Source: Clostridia bacterium
Lineage (GTDB): Bacteria; Bacillota; Clostridia; TANB77; CAG-508
Length of the DNA: 11,712 nucleotides
Direction: 5' to 3'
Assembly (NCBI GenBank): GCA_900768805.1
Contig: CAAGEF010000075.1
Location: 1-11,712 of the forward strand
Part shown: piece by piece, positions 6,169-11,712 of the stretch
Position numbering within the stretch: the stretch's first letter is position 1
Layout of the letters: the number at the start of each line of letters is the position of its first letter
Notes under the pieces: generated by a model
Database searches by the model: none
Told to the model about the DNA's origin: nothing
The model's input: the letters and a program-made list of their open reading frames with translations, nothing else
Position numbers and translations under genes: made by a program

Positions 6169-6849
6169 TTAATCTACAAAGTTTTTTATTGCACCAACTT
6201 CTTCAGCAGTTAAATTTAGTAATGCAAAATTTTCTAAAATAAAATTCCCTATTTCTTCTGTACAATTCTTATGATTTAAAACATCTTTTACAAAATGTAA
6301 ATCAGGATTTTTTAGTTGTTCTTCTAAACAAACTTTTAAATATTCCGATTTAAAAGTACCATTCTTCAAAAATGCTTTTATAAGTTGAAAATCACCTGTA
6401 CTTATAAATTCATGTATCAATCCTTTATTCTCTGGCTTCATAATAATATTAGTTACAATTCTAGAAATATGGTAATTATACTTAATTAGAAATTTTTTTA
6501 TAGAGTCATAATTAGTCGCTCTTGATAATGCTATTCTTACACTAATGGATTTATCAAAAGCTAACCTAAATGCAACCTTTAAATCAAGGTCCTTTTGTTC
6601 AGCAACTCCAGCTCTAACAACATCATCAGGATGCTTCGAAAGTTTTTCCAAAGTATTCTTTAATGTATTAAAATTTTTAGCAACATATCTACAAACTTCT
6701 GGATTATCCCAATGCTGTTGTGCTAAACTATCCAAAACATTTCCATCTTTAGATAATTTTGCAAGTTCAGCATAAGACCGAACTCCATATTTGTCTTTAA
6801 TAGGATTAATTTCATGTGGATAATCATATGGATTCGTATTTCTTTTCAC
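6169..6849 (-). CDS. Hypothetical all-helical repeat protein (HEAT/LRV-like)
   Basis: Protein of 226 aa with no family I can name. It is almost entirely helical, and from about residue 40 it shows repeats of 20-25 residues of the type LEKLSKHPDDVVRAGVAEQ followed by LDLKVAFRLAFDKSISVRIALSRAT. This spacing (short helix, D/P turn, V-R-x-x-[VL]-A helix) resembles HEAT or leucine-rich-variant repeats, which usually serve as protein-binding scaffolds. There is no signal peptide or membrane segment, so it is probably cytosolic. The start is GTG at 6849; GAAGGAG lies 13 nt upstream, longer than usual. It is a single-gene transcript with its own promoter and terminator. Codon 25 or so is CGG (6780-6778), the only ordinary in-frame CGG I found in the window. 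Confidence 0.7.
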   Translation of the reverse strand: MKRNTNPYDYPHEINPIKDKYGVRSYAELAKLSKDGNVLDSLAQQHWDNPEVCRYVAKNFNTLKNTLEKLSKHPDDVVRAGVAEQKDLDLKVAFRLAFDKSISVRIALSRATNYDSIKKFLIKYNYHISRIVTNIIMKPENKGLIHEFISTGDFQLIKAFLKNGTFKSEYLKVCLEEQLKNPDLHFVKDVLNHKNCTEEIGNFILENFALLNLTAEEVGAIKNFVD

Positions 6850-6851
6850 TT

Positions 6852-6908
6852 CTATCTACCTGCTCCTTCAACTTTGACTTTTACACTATCCAAATTATTA
6901 GACAGCAT
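6852..6908 (-). CDS. Possible 18-aa leader peptide upstream of the repeat-protein gene
   Basis: The frame ATG CTG TCT ... GGT AGA TAG runs from 6908 to 6852 and ends 2 nt before the GTG of the next gene, in a different frame. It encodes MLSNNLDSVKVKVEGAGR. It lies wholly inside the predicted leader RNA (start near 6925) and covers the GAAGGAG used by the main gene, so its translation could affect that gene. It has no ribosome binding site of its own, so it may be chance. Confidence 0.2.
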   Translation of the reverse strand: MLSNNLDSVKVKVEGAGR

Positions 6909-6931
6909 AAGGTTTATATGCATACTTTAAT

Positions 6932-6960
6932 ATTATATAATATTATGTAAATTTAGTCAA
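6932..6960 (-). promoter_or_regulatory. Near-consensus promoter of the repeat-protein gene
   Basis: On the minus strand TTGACT (6960-6955), a 17-bp spacer and a perfect TATAAT (6937-6932). The predicted RNA start is near 6925, giving a leader of about 75 nt. The -35 box abuts the terminator-like inverted repeat of the upstream operon. Confidence 0.75.
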
Positions 6961-6962
6961 GC

Positions 6963-7078
6963 TAATAAAAATGCAGAAAATATTTTTGTTTTTTGGTGCA
7001 CTTACACAAAACATGTCTTGTTCAACATTTTTTTGGAAAATATACCTTAAAACATTAAATATTCCTGCATTTTTATTA
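6963..7078 (-). terminator. Large inverted repeat at the end of the LysR-kinase-DnaB-like operon
   Basis: TAATAAAAATGCAG (6963-6976) and CTGCATTTTTATTA (7065-7078) are perfect 14-nt inverted repeats, extended by an imperfect AAATATT match on the inner side. The outer arm includes the stop codon of the DnaB-like gene. In the 88-nt loop lies a near-palindrome, ACAAAACATGTCTTGT (7006-7021). On the minus strand the second arm ends in CTGCATTTTTATT, so it could act as a terminator, but the loop is unusually large. A structured RNA or protein site is also possible. Confidence 0.5.
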
Positions 7079-8617
7079 ACCGAAATTTTTTAATCTTACT
7101 ACTCCAAGTTCTTCCCAATGATTATATGCTAAATTTAATCTGAATAATAGTTTAGGCTTTGAACCTGCTCTATTTTTATCAACTACAAATATATAATATC
7201 TAACATTAGGATCTTGAAATACTTCTAAATCATTATACTCTTGTGATTCTTCATTTGCTGCATATTCATAATCTTTTAAATTTTCTCTTTGTATTTGTTT
7301 TACCAAACATAAATTATCTAAAACTTCTTTTACAGTTCTACTGGCAGCTAAATCGTTTATATTCAAATTTATTGGTAAAGTCGTACTTTCTAGTAATTGC
7401 AATGTTGATGTAATACATATTTTATATTTTTGAGCTAAAGTAGATAATACTGTTGCAGTTTTTTTAAGTTCCTCGCCATTTCCTATATTATCTATATCTG
7501 TTTTTAATGTATCATAAAATATATATTCTATTCCTTCTTTATAATAATAATTTAAAATTATTTTTTTCAAATCATCATTAGTGTGCTCTGAAACATGAAT
7601 AAAATAAATTGCATTATTAACTTGTTTATCTAACCATTTTGTAACTGCAACTACTCTTTTAAATTCGGTTGATAATGAATATAGTCTTTTTACAAATACA
7701 CTTGCTGGCTCATTCTCTCTTCTTAAAATAAAACCTTTTTCATCCACTTCTGAATAATTTTCATCATCTGGTAAAAATTTTAATTCAAGGATTCTTCCTT
7801 CATCTATTTTTAATTTTTGCTTATGTGATTCTTGAATTCTCTTATTATTAAGAACAGTTGTTATTAAACATAATTTCATTTTTTCTTCTGTCATTTCGTT
7901 TGAAATCATTAACACTTTTTCTTTTTCAACAAAAGCTATATGAGCTAATAAATTTATTGTAAATCTACTTTTTCCATAATTTGAAGGCATTGCAAATGCT
8001 GTTGTTTCACCTTTTCTTAAACCTTTAAATGTGGCATTCATAACTGCAAAAGGAATTTCTAAACCAGATGTAAGGCTACTATCATTTGAAATTAAAAAAT
8101 TAGTTGCATCTTTATTTAAAATCCCTCTACTAAGTCCTGCTGTAACTGAAATTTGATCTATTGTACTTATAACTTCCTCAACTGTCATTTCATCATATCT
8201 AGAATATTTTCTAATATCTACTATTTCTTTTTGAATTGCAGAAGTAGGCGCAACCATATAATATTTTTTCAACATAAATAATTTTTTTAATTTTACATAT
8301 ATTTTTTCTATATTTTCTGGTTCCTTAGCAGTAGTTTCTTTTATTCTTTCTTTTAATTCATAATCTCCATCCATTGTTTTTGGTAATTTGAAATTTTTTC
8401 TAGCAAGCTCACTAGAAAATTCATCACCTTCTCTAAATAAAATACTTCTATAAATGTTATCATAGGTTTTATTAGAAAAATAACAATCTTCATATAAAAA
8501 ATAAAATCTAGAAATTGCTCTAGGACTATTTAATAATAATCCAACATAAGTTAATTCTAACTTTTCATCTGAAATTTCTTCTGGAAATTTAAATTCCTCC
8601 TCTTCTGTATAACTCAT
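7076..8617 (-). CDS. DnaB-like RecA-fold ATPase / helicase, divergent
   Basis: Protein of 513 aa with the two-domain layout of replicative helicase DnaB. Residues 18-120 resemble the DnaB N-terminal helical domain (LELTYVGLLLNSP ... DCYFSNKTYDNIYRSILF). The RecA-like domain begins near 185 with an LEIPFAVMNATFKGLRKGE-type lead-in. The Walker A is AMPSNYGKS (209-217) where DnaB has ARPSMGKT, one residue longer. Then come the SNEM segment (239-242, matching SLEM), Walker B YIFYDTLKTD (365-374, for VIDYLQLM), TSTLQLL (403-409), NDLAASRTVKEVLDN (421-435, for SDLRESG-type) and VVDKNRAGSKPKL (478-490, for AKNRNGPTG). It is too divergent to be the cell's main DnaB and is probably of phage or mobile-element origin. 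The start at 8617 has TAGGAGGAAATAAA upstream, 20 bp after the kinase stop. Confidence 0.75.
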   Translation of the reverse strand: MSYTEEEEFKFPEEISDEKLELTYVGLLLNSPRAISRFYFLYEDCYFSNKTYDNIYRSILFREGDEFSSELARKNFKLPKTMDGDYELKERIKETTAKEPENIEKIYVKLKKLFMLKKYYMVAPTSAIQKEIVDIRKYSRYDEMTVEEVISTIDQISVTAGLSRGILNKDATNFLISNDSSLTSGLEIPFAVMNATFKGLRKGETTAFAMPSNYGKSRFTINLLAHIAFVEKEKVLMISNEMTEEKMKLCLITTVLNNKRIQESHKQKLKIDEGRILELKFLPDDENYSEVDEKGFILRRENEPASVFVKRLYSLSTEFKRVVAVTKWLDKQVNNAIYFIHVSEHTNDDLKKIILNYYYKEGIEYIFYDTLKTDIDNIGNGEELKKTATVLSTLAQKYKICITSTLQLLESTTLPINLNINDLAASRTVKEVLDNLCLVKQIQRENLKDYEYAANEESQEYNDLEVFQDPNVRYYIFVVDKNRAGSKPKLLFRLNLAYNHWEELGVVRLKNFG

Positions 8618-8637
8618 TTTATTTCCTCCTATAAATA

Positions 8638-9747
8638 TTATCTTCTAGGTGCATCTTGATTAGGAATTTTATTTCCTCCTACTACTGTAATTTTAGTATT
8701 TGGCATAGTTTTTAATTCCTCCTCTATTTTAGTATAATTTTTAGACATATAATCATACATATCTTTTATTACACTTTCATCAACTGGATTTGCTCTTTGT
8801 AAATTTTGATTTAAAGCATATTCATAAGGAATATTCATAATAACAGCTCTTATAGGTCTTTTATATTGTTGTGCTAATCTATATAGTTCTCTTCTTGCAT
8901 TTTCACCATTTTCAAATAAAAATGTAGCATCTGCAATTGTAAATTTTCCTTGTTCTAAATTAGCTTGTACTCTTTCAATCATTACATCATAAACTTCTTT
9001 TTTTGCTTCATTTGAATATACAATATCTTTTTTATCTTGACTTATTTCTTTAGCAAAAAGTTCTTTTCTTATTTCATCTGATGAAAATACCTCTCCACCT
9101 AAATTTCTGGCAATTGCATTTGCTTTAGTAGTCTTTCCACTAGCTGAAACTCCTATCATCAATAACAATGAGTCTGATGGAACATCAAATGCATGTCTAT
9201 TTTTTATGTATCTACTTTCAAATTCTTCTTTAGAAACCTGCTCACCATCAATTACCAAATAATCAATGGCTGATCTATCATAAACTAAAGCATGAGTATT
9301 CCAAAATTCTTGCGATTTTTTCATTTCATCTGGATTATCTTGTTTTATCAACTCTGGATCCCATGGCTCCATAGGAGCAATTTCACCTATATATGTAGTT
9401 GATAAAGTATAAAATTCATCACTTTTATTTAATACAACAGCTAAAGTTGAACAATCAATTGGTGGTTTATTTAAAATTGTAGGTGTTTCTCCTAATCTTC
9501 CATATCTTCTTGCCATAAATATTTGATCTAAACTAGTTGTAGGAACACAATAAGTTTTTCCTATTTTCCTTCCCATATCTATAGTTCCTAAATAAAGTTC
9601 TTCATCTGTATCTATCTTTCCCAAAGCTTCTTTAAGTAGTTCTTCTGTAACTACTTTATGTGCAGTTTGCCAATGGCTGTCTGGTCTATCATAAACTTCT
9701 GCTCCATTTGCTAATTTTCCTATGTATACTAAATCTTTTTTATCCAT
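8638..9747 (-). CDS. Two-domain protein: unassigned N-terminal domain plus PNK-like P-loop kinase
   Basis: Protein of 369 aa. The C-terminal half (about 190-355) is a P-loop kinase of the polynucleotide-kinase / zeta-toxin type: Walker A GVSASGKTT (199-207), SSDEIRKEL (222-230) with the likely catalytic Asp224, IADATFLFENGENARREL (271-288, family DATN...R), then a basic lid region around NQNLQRANPVDESVI (313-327). Such enzymes phosphorylate nucleic-acid 5' ends or small metabolites; the substrate here is unknown. The N-terminal half (1-165) is a separate domain I cannot assign, with distinctive stretches HWQTAHKVV (25-33), DMGRKIGKTYCVPTT (57-71), CSTLAVVL (99-106), APMEPWDPEL (124-133) and EFWNTHALVYD (147-157). 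The ATG shares its A with the LysR stop and has AAAGGAG in the end of that gene, so the two are translationally coupled. No signal peptide is seen. Confidence 0.75.
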   Translation of the reverse strand: MDKKDLVYIGKLANGAEVYDRPDSHWQTAHKVVTEELLKEALGKIDTDEELYLGTIDMGRKIGKTYCVPTTSLDQIFMARRYGRLGETPTILNKPPIDCSTLAVVLNKSDEFYTLSTTYIGEIAPMEPWDPELIKQDNPDEMKKSQEFWNTHALVYDRSAIDYLVIDGEQVSKEEFESRYIKNRHAFDVPSDSLLLMIGVSASGKTTKANAIARNLGGEVFSSDEIRKELFAKEISQDKKDIVYSNEAKKEVYDVMIERVQANLEQGKFTIADATFLFENGENARRELYRLAQQYKRPIRAVIMNIPYEYALNQNLQRANPVDESVIKDMYDYMSKNYTKIEEELKTMPNTKITVVGGNKIPNQDAPRR

Positions 9748-10640
9748 TATTCTTCTCCTTTTATGTATTTTACTAATTCTTTTGTTGCAAAACCTATTAT
9801 TTCATCACTTAATGTTGCAACTCCTATTTTTATCTTTGGTAATTTTTCTTTTATTTTTAACTTTATTAAATTTTTATTATTTACAGAACCTGTTAATGCA
9901 ACTAAAATCCCTAATGATTGTTCAGCCATAAAATTTCTTGTATCTGCACTTGGAGAAGTAAATTTTAATTTTACTTCAACTCCATAATTTTCTAAATATT
10001 GATGTATTGCATTACCAGTATTTGATTCTTTAGGAGCTATTATGAAATCTAAATGCTTTATATCTTGTATACTTAAATCCTCTTTATTTATGAATTTTTC
10101 GAAAAATTCTTTAGTACAATATAATTCTAATGATTTCTCTTCTAGTTCAAAAATTTTTATTTTATCGCCATGAGTATTATTATATGGTAAATTAAGTATA
10201 ACTATATCATTTTCTCCTTTTATTAATCCATCAACAGATTCTTTTGATATTCCATCTTTTATTTCTACTTCAATGTTAGGATAATCCTTCATAAAACGAG
10301 ATATATTATTATATATATCCATTTTTTCAATCATATTACCACTTCTAATCCTAATTTTTCCTTCTTGCAAATTTATATATTTGCTAAAATTCTTTTGAGC
10401 ATTTTCTAAAATTTGAATACTACTTTCAATATATTTGTATAATCTTTTTCCTTCTTCTGTTAAAGTAACCCCTTTTTTATTTCTATAAAATAAATTACCA
10501 CCAAGTTGCTCTTCTAGCTTCTTAATTCCTTGAGTAACAGCGGGTTGAGTAATATATAAGGCGTTTGCTGCTTTAGAAATATTTTCATAATTTGCTACTA
10601 CATAAAACAATCTATATAAATCAAAACTTATATTCTCCAT
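9747..10640 (-). CDS. LysR-family transcriptional regulator
   Basis: Protein of 297 aa, the normal LysR length. Residues 1-60 form the winged helix-turn-helix: YENISKAANALYITQPAVTQ followed by KKLEEQLGGNLFYRNKKGVTLTE. A linker helix (62-88) follows, then the periplasmic-binding-protein-like effector domain (about 90-290) starting at EGKIRIRSG. The inducer cannot be predicted. The ATG at 10640 has TAGGAGAAA at good spacing. It is the first gene of a probable operon with the kinase and DnaB-like genes, and is divergent from the DUF6873 gene. LysR regulators commonly control the divergent neighbour and themselves, and the shared control region here fits that. Confidence 0.92.
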   Translation of the reverse strand: MENISFDLYRLFYVVANYENISKAANALYITQPAVTQGIKKLEEQLGGNLFYRNKKGVTLTEEGKRLYKYIESSIQILENAQKNFSKYINLQEGKIRIRSGNMIEKMDIYNNISRFMKDYPNIEVEIKDGISKESVDGLIKGENDIVILNLPYNNTHGDKIKIFELEEKSLELYCTKEFFEKFINKEDLSIQDIKHLDFIIAPKESNTGNAIHQYLENYGVEVKLKFTSPSADTRNFMAEQSLGILVALTGSVNNKNLIKLKIKEKLPKIKIGVATLSDEIIGFATKELVKYIKGEE

Positions 10641-10660
10641 ATTTTTCTCCTATCAATTAT

Positions 10661-10710
10661 AAGTTTTCATTAATATTGTATATTATAAATAAAAAAATAA
10701 CAAGTTTTCA
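10661..10710. promoter_or_regulatory. Candidate LysR operator: two copies of AAGTTTTCA
   Basis: AAGTTTTCA occurs at 10661-10669 and again at 10702-10710, 41 bp apart (about four helical turns). A third copy, inverted and one base off (TCAAAACTT), is at 10621-10629 in the start of the LysR gene. The 10702 copy overlaps the -35 boxes of both divergent promoters and the 10661 copy covers the predicted LysR RNA start. That is the geometry expected for autorepression plus control of the neighbour, though the region is AT-rich and the match is short. Confidence 0.4.
10675..10703 (-). promoter_or_regulatory. Promoter of the LysR operon
   Basis: On the minus strand TTGTTA (10703-10698), a 17-bp spacer and TACAAT (10680-10675, 5 of 6 to consensus). 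The predicted RNA start is about 28 nt before the LysR ATG. Confidence 0.55.
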
Positions 10711-10733
10711 AATAAAAATTTACATGATATAAT
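10705..10733 (+). promoter_or_regulatory. Promoter of the DUF6873 gene
   Basis: TTTTCA (10705-10710), a 17-bp spacer and a perfect extended -10, TGATATAAT (10725-10733). The predicted RNA start near 10740 leaves almost no leader. Its -35 box lies one base from that of the divergent LysR promoter. Confidence 0.6.
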
Positions 10734-10749
10734 TTACTTGGTGATTAAA

Positions 10750-11442
10750 TTGGTTATTATAGATTCTAGAATGAGAAATTTTGAAAAAAATAAATTAAAA
10801 GAACTTGGATATGATTTATATGAGATTAAATGTAATCCAAATTTGTATTATGAAATTTCTGCTCATACAGATATTCATTGTTGTAAAATAAATGAAAATA
10901 TAATAAGTACATCTGAAATTAGTATAAAAAATTCTATTACTGGTTTAAGTACTTTAAGTAATAAATATCCTTATGATATTCCATATAATATTTGTATAGT
11001 AGGAAATCTTGCAATTCATAATTTTAAATATACTGATAAAAGAATCTTAGAACTTTTAGATAGAAATAATTTCATAAAAACACATATAAATCAAGGATAT
11101 TCGAAATGTTCTATTGCTGTTATAGATGAGAAAAGTATTATTGTAACTGATAAAAATATTTTTAAAATTTTAAGTAACTATGATTTAGATATTCTTCTAA
11201 TAGATGAAGCTTTAACTAAAAAAATTCATTTATATAAAAATGAAAAATTAGAATATTCGTCTATGAATGGTTTTATAGGTGGAGTGATTTCTAGAATTGA
11301 TGATTTTGTTTTTGTTTCAGGAGATTTAAATCATATTGATTTTGATAATAAAATAAGAAATTTTATTGAAAAAAGAAATTTAAAAATAATTGATTTTCCA
11401 AATATGGATCTTATCGATTATGGAGGAGTTTTAAAAATTTAA
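10750..11442 (+). CDS. DUF6873-type protein, guanidino-modifying-enzyme (GME) fold
   Basis: Protein of 230 aa from the chosen start. It matches my memory of the clostridial DUF6873 family, thought to share the pentein fold of amidinotransferases and arginine deiminases. Features are VIIDSRM at the start, then EISAHTDIHCCKI, SKYPYDIPYNICIVG, AIHNFKYTD, QGYSKCSIAVID, NGFIGGVISRID, FVSGDLNHID and the C-terminal DLIDYGGVLKI. Conserved His/Asp/Cys positions could be catalytic, but no reaction is known to me. I chose the TTG at 10750 because GGTGA lies just upstream and the protein then begins at the conserved strand. In-frame TTG 10738 and GTG 10741 are alternatives; the promoter predicts RNA from about 10740, so GTG 10741 would be a leaderless start. 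It is divergent from LysR and probably controlled by it. Confidence 0.75.
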   Translation: MVIIDSRMRNFEKNKLKELGYDLYEIKCNPNLYYEISAHTDIHCCKINENIISTSEISIKNSITGLSTLSNKYPYDIPYNICIVGNLAIHNFKYTDKRILELLDRNNFIKTHINQGYSKCSIAVIDEKSIIVTDKNIFKILSNYDLDILLIDEALTKKIHLYKNEKLEYSSMNGFIGGVISRIDDFVFVSGDLNHIDFDNKIRNFIEKRNLKIIDFPNMDLIDYGGVLKI

Positions 11443-11485
11443 AAAACATTGGAATTTGAACTCAATCAAATTCTCAATGTTTTTT
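11441..11485 (+). terminator. Bidirectional terminator between convergent genes
   Basis: AAAAAACATTG + AATTTGA (11441-11459) pairs with TCAAATT + CAATGTTTTTT (11466-11485), with a small internal bulge. T runs are present on both strands. It overlaps the DUF6873 stop codon and can also serve the minus-strand gene at 11563-11691. Bases 11486-11562 hold nothing else recognisable. Confidence 0.85.
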
Positions 11486-11562
11486 ATTTTCACCAATTTT
11501 CATTTTAGTTATAGTTTATATTTAACCGATTATATCTTTTCATAATTTTCTTCTTTAGCTAT

Positions 11563-11691
11563 TTATGGAATTTCTTCCTCATCGGTTCCTGGCGTTTCTT
11601 CTTCACCAGTTCCTGGTGTTTCTTCTTCACCAGTTCCTGGATTTTCTTCTTCATCAGTTTCTGGATTTTCTTCTTCATCAGTTTCTGGATT
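11563..11691 (-). CDS. C-terminal fragment of an acidic octapeptide-repeat protein, cut by the contig end
   Basis: Partial gene entering from the right edge. The stop TAA is at 11565-11563. Upstream of it the frame encodes five tandem 8-residue units: PETDEEEN twice, PGTGEEET twice, PGTDEEEI once, then a final Pro. Synonymous changes between units (ACT/ACC, GAA/GAG, ACA/ACG) and the consistent 24-bp register indicate a translated repeat. Pro/Thr/Glu-rich tails of this type are common as spacers or C-terminal extensions of secreted and cell-wall proteins, and also occur as disordered tails of cytoplasmic proteins. Nothing of the main domain is in the window, so no function can be given. Confidence 0.7.
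   Translation of the reverse strand, partial: NPETDEEENPETDEEENPGTGEEETPGTGEEETPGTDEEEIP
11569..11688 (-). repeat. Five tandem 24-bp repeats
   Basis: Units lie at 11569-11592, 11593-11616, 11617-11640, 11641-11664 and 11665-11688, each encoding P-x-T-x-E-E-E-x on the minus strand. The two outermost units at the right (11641-11688) are identical over 24 bp, and neighbouring units differ at a few positions. Identical units longer than an assembly word would explain why the contig ends here. Confidence 0.9.
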
Positions 11692-11712
11692 AGATCGGAA
11701 GAGCGTCGTGTA
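11692..11712. other. Illumina TruSeq adapter sequence (artefact)
   Basis: The last 21 bases begin AGATCGGAAGAGC, continue GTCGTGTA, and match the reverse complement of the TruSeq universal adapter. They are GC-richer than anything nearby and break the 24-bp repeat register. They are a library artefact and should be trimmed. Confidence 0.97.

Noticed and set aside
6778..6780. A third CGG-triggered frame shift in the repeat-protein gene
   Set aside because: The frame is continuous and plausible on both sides of this CGG, and the +1 frame soon meets a stop, so it reads as an ordinary arginine codon. This also argues against CGG being unassigned in this genome.
11569..11688. CRISPR-like array
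   Set aside because: The units are contiguous without spacers, in an exact 8-codon register with synonymous changes, so they are a coding tandem repeat.

Overview
The window looks like one end of a contig from a low-GC, endospore-forming member of the Clostridia (Bacillota). The evidence is the very AT-rich sequence, strong AGGAGG-type ribosome binding sites, TTGACA/TATAAT promoters, short hairpin terminators and a cotJA-cotJB-cotJC spore-coat operon. The last 21 bases (11692-11712) are an Illumina TruSeq adapter and not genome. I cannot name a genus.

Layout. 57-1780: a minus-strand rpiB-wecA pair (ribose-5-phosphate isomerase B and a membrane polyprenyl-phosphate sugar-1-phosphate transferase) with its own promoter and terminator. 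1828-2213: divergent rpsT (ribosomal protein S20). 2221-4610: convergent coaD (coenzyme A synthesis), and upstream of it a large multispanning protein of GT-C glycosyltransferase type. 4731-5954: the cotJ spore-coat operon, in which cotJC (manganese catalase family) is interrupted by two +1 shifts. 6120-6960: a HEAT-like repeat protein with a near-consensus promoter. 6963-10703: a minus-strand accessory operon of a LysR-type regulator, a kinase with an unassigned N-terminal domain, and a DnaB-like ATPase. 10705-11485: a divergent gene of the DUF6873 / guanidino-modifying-enzyme fold type. 11563-11691: the repetitive acidic C-terminus of a gene cut off by the contig end.

How the genes fit together. 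The left half is housekeeping and sporulation. The right half looks accessory. The LysR regulator shares a 97-bp intergenic region with the DUF6873 gene, and the two promoters have back-to-back -35 boxes overlapped by one copy of a 9-bp direct repeat. The LysR stop overlaps the kinase start, and the DnaB-like gene follows after 20 bp, so regulator, kinase and ATPase are probably one transcript. The kinase and DnaB-like proteins have a phage-like flavour.

The most striking observation is in cotJC. Both frame breaks are one extra C directly before a GGA glycine codon, each creating an in-frame CGG. That codon is otherwise almost absent from the window, and the second break splits the metal-binding ExxH motif. 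Mutation, assembly error and +1 recoding at CGG all remain open.
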